Positions 44,062 to 53,509 of a stretch of 64,000 nucleotides of DNA are shown one piece after another; position 1 is the stretch's first letter; every line of letters begins with the position of its first letter. Under the pieces are notes generated by a model. That model saw only the letters and a list, made by a program, of their open reading frames with translations, did not search any database and was not told where the DNA came from. This stretch comes from Pseudomonas sp. LS1212 (GTDB lineage: Bacteria > Pseudomonadota > Gammaproteobacteria > Pseudomonadales > Pseudomonadaceae), in contig NZ_CP102951.1 of assembly GCF_024741815.1 (NCBI RefSeq), positions 2,681,001-2,745,000 of the forward strand. Direction: 5' to 3'. Both the position numbers and the translations under genes were made by a program.

Positions 44062-45552
44062 CTAGCGACAATCACCCATCTTTTCACCTTTTGCGGCGCT
44101 CAACCCCGCCTGGCGCCCAAAAAAAGTAGCGTCGGCCAGAGACATGCCAGAACTGTAGCCACCGCCCCAGCGGGGCAACCCGCAGGCGGTGCGCCCGGCT
44201 GCATACAGGCCGTTGATGGGCTCACGCTTCTCGGTAAGCACCTGGCCCGTGGGCAGCGTGTCCAATCCTCCCAGGGTAAAGTGCGGATAGAACGCATAAT
44301 CGACTCGGCAATCCAGCGCGACGAAGGGCGGCTCAATGAGTGGCTTGAGCCATTTTTCGGCTTTGTGGAACAAGGGATCTTGGCCGTGGGCCGCGTGGCG
44401 GTTGTACAGGACAACCGTGTTGACCAAAGCGCCTTCAGGCAAGCCAAGATCGCGCTCTACCTCTTCCCAGGTTTCTCCGGCGGCGGCGATGTCGATGCGT
44501 GTCATTTCCGTCGGTGGCGTGTAGGACGAGTTGTCGACGAGCAGATAAATCCGATCACCCGTTTGCCGCATGATGTGATGGCCAACGCGTCCGTGATAGC
44601 AATCTTCGTTAATGAAACGCTGGCCGCGCTCATTGACGAAAATGCCTTTTACCAACGATTCGGGGGCATAGAACGGCAGGCTCTGAAAAGCCTCGTCCAT
44701 GTGAATCGACGCGGCCCCCACGCTCATCCCCAGGAGGATGCCCGTGCCGTCATCGCCAGGCGTTCCTATGGGGTCATTGGAGCGCAGCAGGAGCGGCGCA
44801 TGGCGCTTGACCATGTCACGGTTCATCACGAAGCCGCCGGCGCACAAGATGACGCCTTTTCGGGCCCGTACAAAGCGAATCTGGCCGCCGATTCGAACCA
44901 CCACGCCGTGGACGTTGTTAGCGTCATCGGCAACCAGGGTGAGCACCCGGCTGTCATAGCGAATATCCACGCCCAGTTGCTCGACACGAGCGGCCAGCGC
45001 GTCCATGAGCATGCGCCCGCCGCCCCAGCCGGTCCATTGGGGCGTATGGCCGCGGGGGCATGGCTTGGCCTGCTCGGAAAACGGCCAGGCTTCTTCGCTG
45101 CCAGACCAGATCAGGCAGTCGTCTGTCACCGGCTCCAGCATTTTTTCCGGTAGAAACGTGTTTTTGTACTTGACCCCTTGTGCGACCAGCCACTCATAGT
45201 GGCCAAGGCTGTTCTCCGCGTAGAGGCAGACCTTCGACTCGTCGGCGTCGACGCCGCCTGCCATCATCAAGTAGCGAAAAAGGTCCTCGGTGTCGTCGCT
45301 GAAGCCGGCCTCTCGCTGAGCGGGCGTGCCGCCGCTGCCGCCAAGATAGATTTCGCCCCCCGACAAGGCGCTGGTGCCCCCGTTGCCGGAGGCCGCTTCC
45401 AGAAGCGTCACGGCCGCGCCAGCACCGGCGGCTTCGATGGCGGCGCAAGCGCCCGCAGCGCCAAAGCCGACAATGACGACATCGGTTTCAACATCCCACT
45501 GGGGGACCTGGTGGGTTCGACAGGGATGTGAAGCAGAGAAACTGGTTGACAT
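44062..45552 (-). CDS. FAD-dependent fumarate reductase/ketosteroid dehydrogenase-like flavoprotein
   Basis: 496 residues. An N-terminal dinucleotide fold (TDVVIVGFGAAGACAAIEAA) leads into the flavoprotein-family motif GNGGTSALSGGEIYLGG. The C-terminal substrate/FAD region includes INGLYAAGRTACGLPRWGGG and YSSGMSLADATFFGRQAG. Relatives include 3-ketosteroid dehydrogenases, fumarate reductases and urocanate reductase; I cannot decide among them. ATG 45552 has AAGGACG upstream. It lies 88 bases downstream of an SDR on the same strand and faces the hutU/etf operon, but a shared pathway is unproven. Confidence 0.82.
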   Translation of the reverse strand: MSTSFSASHPCRTHQVPQWDVETDVVIVGFGAAGACAAIEAAGAGAAVTLLEAASGNGGTSALSGGEIYLGGSGGTPAQREAGFSDDTEDLFRYLMMAGGVDADESKVCLYAENSLGHYEWLVAQGVKYKNTFLPEKMLEPVTDDCLIWSGSEEAWPFSEQAKPCPRGHTPQWTGWGGGRMLMDALAARVEQLGVDIRYDSRVLTLVADDANNVHGVVVRIGGQIRFVRARKGVILCAGGFVMNRDMVKRHAPLLLRSNDPIGTPGDDGTGILLGMSVGAASIHMDEAFQSLPFYAPESLVKGIFVNERGQRFINEDCYHGRVGHHIMRQTGDRIYLLVDNSSYTPPTEMTRIDIAAAGETWEEVERDLGLPEGALVNTVVLYNRHAAHGQDPLFHKAEKWLKPLIEPPFVALDCRVDYAFYPHFTLGGLDTLPTGQVLTEKREPINGLYAAGRTACGLPRWGGGYSSGMSLADATFFGRQAGLSAAKGEKMGDCR

Positions 45553-45640
45553 GTACACCGTCCTTTTTTCTTGTATTTATCGGGTCAACATTCGGCGTCG
45601 TATCGATATAAAGCGTGAGCCAGAGGATGGCTCCGGGCGG

Positions 45641-46432
45641 TCAGGGCATGAAGTCGCCGCCGTTGGCGTCGAGTGCCGCACCAGTGATTGCATTGGCGTA
45701 ATCGGATACAAGGAACAACGCAGCCTTGGCGCAGTCATCGTCGGTGGGCATGCGTCCGAGTGCGATGGTGGCGGCGATCGGTGCGATGATCTGGGCTTCC
45801 GGCACGTTGTGCTCGGCCGCTGCGTGCTGGACATAGCCCTGCACCGGCGCTCCCCACATCCAACCCATGTAGATGCTGTTGGCGCGGATACCATATTGTC
45901 CGAGTTCCCTGGCCAGGTACTTGACGGCCACCGCGAGTGCGCCTTTGGACGCTGCATAGCCGGATTCGCCAGGAAAGGGTTTGCGCGTGGCCTGGGTATT
46001 GATCATGACAATCGCGCCATTGCCCTGTTTTTTCATGAACGGCACGACTTCCTGTGTCAGGTTCATCGTACCGAGCACGTTGGTGTCGAAGACCTCGCGC
46101 CAGACATCCAGGTCGGCGCCCTCGACTGCCTCGGGGAAGTTGCCATGTACAAAAGCGCTGTTCACCAAGGCATCGATACGGCCGAAGCGTTCGATGGTTT
46201 GCTCCGCCAGGTGCTTGCACTGCGCCTTGTCGGTAATGTCGGTCACCACCTTCAGTACTTGGCAGTCGGTGCCCAGTTCCAGAACCCGGCGTTCAGCCTC
46301 ATCCAGTTTCGATGCGGTACGTGTGGCGAGGACGACCGCATGCGCGCCTTCGCGTGCGGCCTGGATCGCAAGTTTGACCCCCAGGCCCGGACCTACGCCC
46401 GACACCACGACAACTTTGTTTCGCATTAGCAT
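45641..46432 (-). CDS. SDR-family oxidoreductase
   Basis: 263-residue short-chain dehydrogenase. The nucleotide-binding motif is VVVSGVGPGLGVKLAIQAAR, and ALVNSAF replaces NNAG. The catalytic region has MINTQATRKPFPGESGYAAS with YxxxK (YAASKG). ATG 46432 is preferred; ATG 46426 is also possible. The SGVGPGLG variant is common in SDRs acting on cyclic alcohols and steroids, so with the downstream flavoprotein it could oxidise an alicyclic substrate (inference). Confidence 0.85.
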   Translation of the reverse strand: MLMRNKVVVVSGVGPGLGVKLAIQAAREGAHAVVLATRTASKLDEAERRVLELGTDCQVLKVVTDITDKAQCKHLAEQTIERFGRIDALVNSAFVHGNFPEAVEGADLDVWREVFDTNVLGTMNLTQEVVPFMKKQGNGAIVMINTQATRKPFPGESGYAASKGALAVAVKYLARELGQYGIRANSIYMGWMWGAPVQGYVQHAAAEHNVPEAQIIAPIAATIALGRMPTDDDCAKAALFLVSDYANAITGAALDANGGDFMP

Positions 46433-46565
46433 TGAAATGCCCCTGTGAGAGTGATTTGTTCGCCGTTTCATCATACGAACGGTCTGAAACCAGGCTCTTC
46501 GTCCGACTGGACTAGTAACGGGGTATGACAGCAACGGGTACCGTTAACAGCAGGCGCTAACCTAT

Positions 46566-46598
46566 AACCCAGCTAAATGGCCATTTAGCTGGGTTTTT
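46566..46598 (+). terminator. Perfect 30-bp palindrome with T-run, orphan terminator-like hairpin
   Basis: AACCCAGCTAAATGG followed at once by its exact reverse complement, then five Ts on the plus strand. No plus-strand gene ends just before it. The surrounding gene-free stretch 46433-46808 otherwise holds the SDR promoter region and the tRNA leader; nothing else is recognised. Confidence 0.6.
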
Positions 46599-46808
46599 CA
46601 TGGATGAGAGAGTGCCTTAAACAGTAAGTGGCTGTTTTCAAACTAATTTGTGTGTTTTGGGGCTTCCCAGACGAAGCGAAAGTTGATAAATTTCCGCGCA
46701 CGCCTGCAGAGGCCCTTACAGGGCTTGTAGCGAAAGGGAGCAACATCTCAATGTTGCCCGCAAGCTGCAAAATCAAGAGAGAGTGCTGGGCACTCGTAGC
46801 AACAGATA

Positions 46809-46883
46809 CAGGGGCGTCGCCAAGCGGTAAGGCAGCAGGTTTTGATCCTGCCATGCGTTGGTTCGAATCCAGCCGCCCCTGCC
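46809..46883 (+). tRNA. tRNA-Gln (anticodon TTG)
   Basis: Cloverleaf by eye: acceptor AGGGGCG pairs with CGCCCCT; D-arm with AAGCGGTAAGGC; anticodon stem GCAGG/CCTGC around loop TTTTGAT (anticodon TTG); T-arm GTTGG-TTCGAAT-CCAGC; encoded GCCA end. Plus strand, single tRNA. Confidence 0.93.
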
Positions 46884-47076
46884 ATTTTCCTTATAGTCAT
46901 CCAGGTGTAACTCAGCCGGCAGGTATTGCGCGAGTCCAGGATGATTGTCTTTACCAGGAACGCCAACTCCGATCCGGCCCGGCGTTTCTTGTGTCAGTTG
47001 CATATCCCTCTGGGTGACGTCTCTAACATTCAGCCGACTTGCGGGTACGGCCTCCACGCGCCTGCGCCAGTCATTA

Positions 47077-47121
47077 GCCGAGCGGGCGAGCGCGGCGCCG
47101 TAGCGGCGCGCTCGCCCATCA
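47077..47121. repeat. GC-rich hairpin repeat, copy 1
   Basis: A stem-loop beginning GCCGAGCGGGCGAG and ending CGCGCTCGCCCATC lies just past the U32 gene stop. A near-identical copy is at 60101-60144. It may act as a terminator. Confidence 0.6.
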
Positions 47122-47122
47122 C

Positions 47123-49123
47123 TCAGTGGGGGGCGCGAGGGATGGTCTTGAGCAGGTCTTCGGGGCTGATGTGGCCGACGATCTGCTTTACCGCGCTGCC
47201 CGGTTGCGGCAGGTCAAGGATGTGGCCCTTCATCTTGCCGATCACGTGCATCTCGCAGGGCTTGCAGTCGAACTTCAGCGTCAGCACCTCGTCGCCGTGC
47301 ACCAGCTGCATCGGCGCGACCTTGGTGCGCACGCCGGTGACGCCCTTGGCCTGCTTGGGGCAGAGGTTGAAGGAGAAGCGCAGGCAGTGCTTGGTGATCA
47401 TCACCGGCACTTCGCCGGTTTCCTCGTGGGCCTCATAGGCCGCATCGATCAGCTTGACGCCGTGACGGTGATAGAAGTCGCGGGCCTTCTGGTTGTAGAC
47501 GTTGGCCAGAAACGACAGGTGCGACTCCGGGTACACCGGTGGCGGATCGGTCTCGGCCTTGCGCCCGCCACGTGGATGGGCGGCAATGCGGGCCGCGGTA
47601 AGCGCTTCGATGACTTCGCGGCGCAAGGCCTTGAGCTGCGAGTTGGGGATGAAATACGCCTGGGTTGCATCCAGCTGAATCGCTGTGGCGTGGTACTGAG
47701 TGGTGCCCAGCTGGCCGAGCAGGTCGTGCAGTTGCTCCAGGGCCTGTTCCGGCTTGTTCGCTACGCCGAACGGACCGTCCAGGGCGACGCTGGCGCTGAC
47801 GCCTTCCTCGCTGGTGGCGGTCAGTTCCAGGCGCTCTTCACGCAGGCGGGCGACCCAGGCCAGGCCGATGCGGCGCTCGGCCGAGGTCTTTTGCAGGGCC
47901 TGCTGCCAGTTGTGGTCCAGGTTGCGGCTCAGCGGGTGGTTCGGCCGTAGCTGGTGCAGACCTTTGGGCATCTCGTTGGGCTCGACGCGGTAGCGGTAGC
48001 GCTTCTCGCCATCTTCCTCGAACTCGCCCCTGGGCTCGGCGATGTTGGCACGAAAGCCCACCACCTCGCGCTTGACCAGCACATTGAGCCCGTCGCCGTT
48101 GGACAGCGGCTCATGGGTAACCACCTGCAGGTCGCGCTTGCCGACCTTCTCCACCACGCCCACCGGCAGGCCGGTGAAGGTCGGCGAGTCGAAGGCGCCG
48201 ATGTCGACCTTGCGCTCGCTGACGAAGTAGTCGGTGCTGCCGCGGTGGAAGGTCTTGTCCGGATCGGGCACGAAGAAGTGCGCGGTGCGGCCGCTGGACG
48301 CGCGGGCCAGGTCCGGGCGGTCCTCGAGGACATCGTCCAGGCGCTGGCGGTAGTAGGCGGTGATGTTCTTCACATAGCCCATGTCCTTGTAGCGCCCCTC
48401 GATCTTGAACGAGCGCACGCCGGCCTCGACTAGGGCGCGGATGTTGGCGCTCTGGTTGTTGTCCTTCATCGACAGCAGGTGCTTCTCGTAGGCGACCACG
48501 CGGCCTTGGTCGTCTTTCAGGGTGTAGGGCAGGCGGCAGGCCTGGGAGCAGTCGCCACGGTTGGCGCTGCGGCCGGTCTGCGCGTGAGAGATGTTGCACT
48601 GGCCGGAAAAAGCCACGCACAGCGCGCCGTGGATGAAGAACTCGATCGCCGCATCGGTCTCGTCGGCGATGGCGCGGATCTCTTGGAGGTTCAGCTCGCG
48701 GGCCAGTACCAGTTGGGAGAAACCGGCCTGGTCGAAGAACTTCGCCCGCGCCAGGGTGCGGATGTCGGTCTGGGTGCTGGCGTGCAGCTCGATCGGCGGG
48801 ATGTCCAGCTCCATCACGCCCAGGTCCTGGACGATCAGCGCGTCGACGCCGGCATCGTACAGTTGGTGGATCAGCTTGCGGGCCGGCTCCAGTTCATCGT
48901 CGTGCAGGATCGTGTTGATGGTGGTGAACACCCGGGCGTGGTAGCGACGGGCGAATTCCACCAACTGGGCGATATCGCTCACCTCATTGCAGGCGTTGTG
49001 GCGGGCGCCGAAGCTCGGGCCACCGATGTATATGGCGTCGGCGCCATGCAGGATGGCCTCGCGAGCGATGGCCACGTCGCGGGCGGGGCTGAGCAGTTCC
49101 AGGTGATGTTTGGGTAGGGACAT
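47123..49123 (-). CDS. U32 peptidase-family protein, RlhA/YegQ-like
   Basis: 666 residues. The family opening LELLSPARDVAIAREAILHG and GADAIYIGGPSFGARHNA are present, with the cysteine cluster CVAFSGQCNISHAQTGRSAN plus GDCSQACRLPY and further C-terminal cysteines (HCLRFSFNLCPKQ, FDCKPCEMHV). Escherichia coli RlhA of this family hydroxylates 23S rRNA C2501 with prephenate-dependent chemistry, and the cysteines hold a cluster; this protein is a good candidate for that role. ATG 49123 gives MSLPKHHLELL; the ribosome-binding site is weak. A single-gene unit after a tRNA. Confidence 0.85.
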   Translation of the reverse strand: MSLPKHHLELLSPARDVAIAREAILHGADAIYIGGPSFGARHNACNEVSDIAQLVEFARRYHARVFTTINTILHDDELEPARKLIHQLYDAGVDALIVQDLGVMELDIPPIELHASTQTDIRTLARAKFFDQAGFSQLVLARELNLQEIRAIADETDAAIEFFIHGALCVAFSGQCNISHAQTGRSANRGDCSQACRLPYTLKDDQGRVVAYEKHLLSMKDNNQSANIRALVEAGVRSFKIEGRYKDMGYVKNITAYYRQRLDDVLEDRPDLARASSGRTAHFFVPDPDKTFHRGSTDYFVSERKVDIGAFDSPTFTGLPVGVVEKVGKRDLQVVTHEPLSNGDGLNVLVKREVVGFRANIAEPRGEFEEDGEKRYRYRVEPNEMPKGLHQLRPNHPLSRNLDHNWQQALQKTSAERRIGLAWVARLREERLELTATSEEGVSASVALDGPFGVANKPEQALEQLHDLLGQLGTTQYHATAIQLDATQAYFIPNSQLKALRREVIEALTAARIAAHPRGGRKAETDPPPVYPESHLSFLANVYNQKARDFYHRHGVKLIDAAYEAHEETGEVPVMITKHCLRFSFNLCPKQAKGVTGVRTKVAPMQLVHGDEVLTLKFDCKPCEMHVIGKMKGHILDLPQPGSAVKQIVGHISPEDLLKTIPRAPH

Positions 49124-49237
49124 GTTTTTCTAACCAGGCTTGTCACGGTCAAGGCGCGCATTGTAGCGGCGAAACGCTTGACCGGCACCCGTATGCTGCC
49201 CGGTGGCGGCTCCGACTTGCCCGCGATGCGCGAACTC

Positions 49238-49328
49238 TGTGGGAGCGGATTCATCCGCGAAGGGTCGCAGCGAGGCCCTGAAGATGGGACTGCTACGCAG
49301 TCCTTCGCGGATGAATCCGCTCCCACAG
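49238..49328. repeat. REP-type inverted pair
   Basis: TGTGGGAGCGGATTCATCCG at 49238 is matched by its reverse complement ending TCCCACA at 49327, a 25-bp near-perfect stem with a 40-base centre, between the U32 and RidA genes. Standard Pseudomonas REP doublet. Confidence 0.88.
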
Positions 49329-49346
49329 GGTTGGATGTCGTTGAAC

Positions 49347-49727
49347 TCAGCCCTTGGCTGCCATTGCCGTGACCTCCACGCGCATGCCTTCGACCGCCAG
49401 GGCGTCCACGCCGACGGCGGCGCGAACCGGCCAGGGCTTGGCGAAGAAGCGCTGGTAGACCTCGTTGAAGGCGGCGCGGTCGGCCATGTCGGTGAGGTAG
49501 ATGGTCAGGTGCAGGACCCGGTCCATGGAACTGCCGGCGCGCTCCAGCGCTACCTTGAGCGCCTGCAGGGTGCACTCGCTCTGCTCGATAATGCCGCCCA
49601 GCTCCAGGCTGCCGTCGGCGCGGGTGGGGATCTGGGTGGAGACCAGCATGCCGCCAAAACCGGCGACGTCGGAGGAGATGGATTCCGGATCGGGGTCGGG
49701 GAGGAAGGTGAGGTCGTAGTTTGCCAT
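49347..49727 (-). CDS. RidA/YjgF-family protein
   Basis: 126-residue protein of the Rid superfamily, with the C-terminal pattern PVRAAVGVDALAVEGMRVEV containing the conserved arginine of imine deaminases. RidA proteins hydrolyse reactive enamines/imines from PLP enzymes. GAGATC precedes ATG 49727. It may belong to a Rid subgroup linked to amino-acid catabolism such as the hydroxyproline cluster nearby, but the genes are separated. Confidence 0.85.
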   Translation of the reverse strand: MANYDLTFLPDPDPESISSDVAGFGGMLVSTQIPTRADGSLELGGIIEQSECTLQALKVALERAGSSMDRVLHLTIYLTDMADRAAFNEVYQRFFAKPWPVRAAVGVDALAVEGMRVEVTAMAAKG

Positions 49728-49830
49728 GGGGATCTCTTGATCGAGGTGGTAAAGGGGGCCAGTTTAAGCGTATGACGAAGGGTCTGGCATTTATCGATCA
49801 GTTTTTTTAACCCGCTTGGCAAAGTCGGCG

Positions 49831-50397
49831 CTAGGGCCGATGCATGAGATAGGCTTCACCGGTGACCCGAATCATCGGATGGGGAGTGATCTGACAGGCT
49901 TTGACGACACTGAAACCCTGCCGTTCGTAAAAACGCCGGGCGCCGGTATTCGCGGCGTAGTCGATCAGGCTCAGGCCTTTAAGCCCCAGTTCATCGGCGC
50001 GCAGCTGAGCATGCTTGAGAAAGCGCACCCCCAGGCCCTGGTTTCGCCAGCCGTCGTGGAGCGCCAGGCTTGAAATATAGAGGGTGTCGGGGATTTCCAT
50101 GTCGGCATAAGGTGCCAGTACCGGGTCGGTCACCGGAGCGGCCGTGGGATCGTGACGCATCACGTAGCTATGCATCATGCCGATAACGCGTCCTTCTGCT
50201 TCTGCGATGAGGCAGTTCTGGTATGAAAAATCCACCCCTTCCCGGGCGTAACGGATGGCGCCCACGTCCAACAAATCTTGTCCCGATTCCGCCAACTGGC
50301 TCCAGATGTAATCCGATGCCCCCTCAGAAGTAATTTGGAACAAACGAGCAATCTCACGCGCATCCGAGCGCTGGGCCGGACGAAATTCAACGGTCAT
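49831..50397 (-). CDS. GNAT-family N-acetyltransferase
   Basis: 188 residues with a GNAT fold. The acetyl-CoA-binding motif A region is LYISSLALHDGWRNQGLGVR, followed by motif B DYAANTGARRFYERQGFSVV. Substrate unknown. ATG 50397 gives MTVEFRPAQRSDAREIARLF, a normal GNAT opening. It stands alone between RidA and the hydroxyproline cluster. The gap 50398-50606 shows no gene. Confidence 0.85.
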   Translation of the reverse strand: MTVEFRPAQRSDAREIARLFQITSEGASDYIWSQLAESGQDLLDVGAIRYAREGVDFSYQNCLIAEAEGRVIGMMHSYVMRHDPTAAPVTDPVLAPYADMEIPDTLYISSLALHDGWRNQGLGVRFLKHAQLRADELGLKGLSLIDYAANTGARRFYERQGFSVVKACQITPHPMIRVTGEAYLMHRP

Positions 50398-50606
50398 TCA
50401 CATGACTCCATAAGAAATTGGCTCTTCTTATAGCGTGGATGCTCGAGGCGTTTCAATGCGCTGTCGAGGGCTCGCCTGCCAAGCCGCGGGGCGTGGCGAG
50501 ATCAGATAAAGAGGGGGCGCATTCAGGTAATTAAACCGTCGAGCTTGACGGGTGAGGAGGTAGGCTGGTCTGTTGGCGTCAAGCCTCGAACCAGGTACAT
50601 CCCCCC

Positions 50607-51893
50607 TCAGAACCGATCCAGCCTGTAGGGTTCGATCGCCGGCAACCCGTGAGGCCTGGCAACAGTCGCAGGTGAAGCTATTTGGGCGATGAGCTCGGCA
50701 GTGACCGCTGCCTGAGTCAGGCCCAGGTGCTGGTGGCCGAAGGCGAGCAGTACCTTGCCGTTGCACACCCTGTCGATGATCGGCAGGGAATCGGGCAAGG
50801 ACGGTCGCAAGCCCATCCAGGGCGTGGCAGCTTCAGCGTTCAAGTCGCGGCTGAACAGTCCTTTGCTCAGCCGGTGCAACTGCCAGGCGCGCTCCATGGT
50901 CGGGGGGCGGTCGAGGCCGGCGAACTCGACGGTGCCTGCCAACCTCAGTCCATCGGCCATAGGGGTCATGATGAACTTGCGCTCCAGCGAGGTGACTGCG
51001 AAAGGCAGCCGCTCGTGCTCATGGGGCAACATCAGGTGATAGCCGCGCTCGGTATCCAGGGGTACCTTCTTGCCGGTAAGCGCTGCGGTGAGCTTGGCTG
51101 AATGGGCGCCGCAGGCGATCAGTACCTGGCGGGCCGTCAAACCGCCCTGGCCTGTGACCAGCGAGACGCCGCTCTCATGCAGGTGTCCGTCCCGGACCTG
51201 TTGCTTGATGAAATGCACGCCGCTGGCCTTGGCGGCCTGTACCAGTTCGCAGACGACCCGGTAGGGGTCCAGAAAATGCCCCGTGCGAGGAAAGAACAGC
51301 CCGCCCTGGATCCGCTCACTCAGTTGCGGGGCGACCTCGCGTACGGCCTTGGCCTGCCATAAATCGACCGGTACTTGTTGTTGGCGCATGCGCATCTGTA
51401 GCGCTTCGACCGCCTGGCACGAGTCGGGGCGCTCGAATACCAGCAACGAGCCGTCTTCCTTTAGCAGGTCCGGGCGAGCGATCGACTCCAGCAGCCGGTG
51501 CCAGGCGCCAAGGCTGCTTTCGTTGAGCGCGCGTATGCCGGCCACGGTGCGTTGGAACGGCGCCGGTCGCAGGTTCAACAACAGGCGCATGAACCAGGGC
51601 AAGGCGCGCGGCATGTATTTCCAGTCCAGGCGCAGAGGCCCCATCGGGTCCATGAGCATGGCGGGCAGGCGTTTGAGGATGGACAGGTCCGCGATCGGAA
51701 ACACCTGCTCGGTCGCCAGATGCCCGGCATTGCCGAACGAGGCGCCGTAGCCTGGGTCCTGCTGGTCGATGACCACTACCCGCAGGCCTTGGCGTGCCAG
51801 CAGCAGGGCGCAGGCGACGCCGATGATGCCGGCGCCGACCACGGCAATGTCCGCATTGTCGTGCGGGTTGCTTGAAGTGAAGTAATTCGACAT
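50607..51893 (-). CDS. FAD-dependent D-amino-acid (cis-4-hydroxy-D-proline) dehydrogenase
   Basis: 428 residues of the DadA/glycine-oxidase superfamily. The N-terminal FAD motif is ADIAVVGAGIIGVACALLLA, with GASFGNAGHLATEQVFPIAD and the C-terminal GLRPSLPDSLPIIDRVCNGK and GHQHLGLTQA. By position as last gene of a hydroxyproline cluster (permease, epimerase, deaminase, semialdehyde dehydrogenase) it should oxidise cis-4-hydroxy-D-proline to pyrroline-4-hydroxy-2-carboxylate. Its start lies 3 bases from the stop of the aldehyde dehydrogenase gene. Confidence 0.85.
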   Translation of the reverse strand: MSNYFTSSNPHDNADIAVVGAGIIGVACALLLARQGLRVVVIDQQDPGYGASFGNAGHLATEQVFPIADLSILKRLPAMLMDPMGPLRLDWKYMPRALPWFMRLLLNLRPAPFQRTVAGIRALNESSLGAWHRLLESIARPDLLKEDGSLLVFERPDSCQAVEALQMRMRQQQVPVDLWQAKAVREVAPQLSERIQGGLFFPRTGHFLDPYRVVCELVQAAKASGVHFIKQQVRDGHLHESGVSLVTGQGGLTARQVLIACGAHSAKLTAALTGKKVPLDTERGYHLMLPHEHERLPFAVTSLERKFIMTPMADGLRLAGTVEFAGLDRPPTMERAWQLHRLSKGLFSRDLNAEAATPWMGLRPSLPDSLPIIDRVCNGKVLLAFGHQHLGLTQAAVTAELIAQIASPATVARPHGLPAIEPYRLDRF

Positions 51894-51896
51894 TTC

Positions 51897-53474
51897 CTAG
51901 GCCTCTCTCTGGCCGTCGAGCAAGCGGCGCAGCTGCAGCGGGTTGCTGTGCTTCAGCGCGGCAGGCAACAAGGTATCCGGGAAGTCCTGGTAGCAGACCG
52001 GACGCAGGAAGCGCAGGATGGCGGCGGTGCCGACCGAGGTCGTGCGCGGGTCGGAGGTTGCCGGGAAGGGACCGCCATGGACCATGGCATCGCACACCTC
52101 AACGCCCGTTGGCCAGCCGTTGACCAGCAGGCGGCCGGCCTTGCGCTCCAGCGTAGGCACCAACGCCCTGGCGTTCTCCAGGTCGGCGTCATCCAGGTGC
52201 AGGGTTGCGGTCAGTTGGCCTTCCAGGTGCTCGATGACCTGGCGGATTTCGTCGTCGTCGGCACATTGCACGATCAGCGACGCGGCGCCGAACATTTCGG
52301 CCTGCAGGGTGTGGTCGGTGAGAAAATCCCGCGCCCGGGTTACGAACAGGTGGGCCTGACATTGGTTCGGGTCTTCGCCTCTCAGGCCTGCGGCCGCCAC
52401 CTGTGCGTGGGCGTGCTCGGCCAGCGAGCTCACGCCGGCCTCATAGGCGTTGAAGATGCCGGGGGTGAGCATGGTCTGCGCGGGGCTGCGCTGGACGAGG
52501 TCCGCAGCAGCGGTGATGAAACGGTCCAGGGCCGGGCCTTGACGGGCAATCACCAGGCCCGGGTTGGTGCAGAACTGGCCGGCGCCCTGGGTCAGGGAGG
52601 CGACGAATCCCTGCGCCAGCGCTTCGCCACGCGCCTGCAGGGCAGCCGGGAAGAGCAATACCGGGTTGATCGAGCTCATTTCCGCATACACAGGGATTGG
52701 CTCGGGACGCGCCAGGGCAGCCTTGCACAAGGCGATGCCACCACTGCGCGAGCCGGTGAAACCCACGGCCTTGATGCGCGGGTCGCTGACCAGGGCGATA
52801 CCCGCTTCGCGCCCGGAGCCGAACAACAGCGAAAACACGCCTTCGGGCAGGCCACATTTTTCCACGGCACGGCCCACGGCTCGGCCAACCAATTCGCTGG
52901 TGCCGGGGTGAGCGCCGTGGGCCTTGACGATCACCGGGCAACCGGCGGCCAGTGCCGAAGCGGTGTCGCCACCGGCGACGGAGAAGGCCAGCGGAAAATT
53001 GCTGGCGCCGAACACTGCCACCGGCCCCAGCGGCACCTGGCGCTGGCGCAGGTCAGGGCGCGGCAGGGGCTGGCGTTCCGGTAGCGCGGTGTCGACCCGT
53101 ACATCCAGCCACTCGCCGGCACGCACGGTGCGGGCAAAGGTTCGCAGTTGCTGGCAGGTCCGGCCACGTTCAGCCTGGATGCGTGGGCGCGGCAGGCCTG
53201 TTTCGGCCATGGCGCGCTCGACCAGTTCATCGCCAAGGGCTTCGATCTCATCGGCAATGGCTTCGAGGAATTCGGCGCGTGCCGTCAATGGCGTCTCGCG
53301 ATAGCTGTCGAAGGCTGCCCACGCCAATGCGCACGCTTGTTCAACATGCTCACAGGAGCCACCGGGATAGGCCGGCTCGAGCGGTTTGTCGGTTGCTGGA
53401 TCGATCGCCCGGATCGCTTCGCGGCTGCCGGTTATGGCTTGCTGGCCGATCAGCATTTTGCCTGTCAGAGTCAT
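51897..53474 (-). CDS. Alpha-ketoglutarate semialdehyde (2,5-dioxovalerate) dehydrogenase
   Basis: 525 residues, NADP-type aldehyde dehydrogenase. GPVAVFGASNFPLAFSVAGG is the cofactor region, VGFTGSRSGG the glycine loop, and GAGQFCTNPGLVIA holds the catalytic cysteine. Length and motifs match the dehydrogenases that finish hydroxyproline, arabinose or glucarate breakdown by making 2-oxoglutarate. ATG 53474 with AGGAAACG upstream is chosen over GTG 53540. It lies between the dehydrogenase and deaminase genes on the same strand. Confidence 0.88.
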   Translation of the reverse strand: MTLTGKMLIGQQAITGSREAIRAIDPATDKPLEPAYPGGSCEHVEQACALAWAAFDSYRETPLTARAEFLEAIADEIEALGDELVERAMAETGLPRPRIQAERGRTCQQLRTFARTVRAGEWLDVRVDTALPERQPLPRPDLRQRQVPLGPVAVFGASNFPLAFSVAGGDTASALAAGCPVIVKAHGAHPGTSELVGRAVGRAVEKCGLPEGVFSLLFGSGREAGIALVSDPRIKAVGFTGSRSGGIALCKAALARPEPIPVYAEMSSINPVLLFPAALQARGEALAQGFVASLTQGAGQFCTNPGLVIARQGPALDRFITAAADLVQRSPAQTMLTPGIFNAYEAGVSSLAEHAHAQVAAAGLRGEDPNQCQAHLFVTRARDFLTDHTLQAEMFGAASLIVQCADDDEIRQVIEHLEGQLTATLHLDDADLENARALVPTLERKAGRLLVNGWPTGVEVCDAMVHGGPFPATSDPRTTSVGTAAILRFLRPVCYQDFPDTLLPAALKHSNPLQLRRLLDGQREA

Positions 53475-53509
53475 GACGTTTCCTGGATAACTGGGATTGG
53501 AGGAGCGCC

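Noticed and set aside
46628..47017. Plus-strand open frame spanning the tRNA-Gln gene
   Set aside because: It reads through a clear tRNA and has no recognisable protein features.
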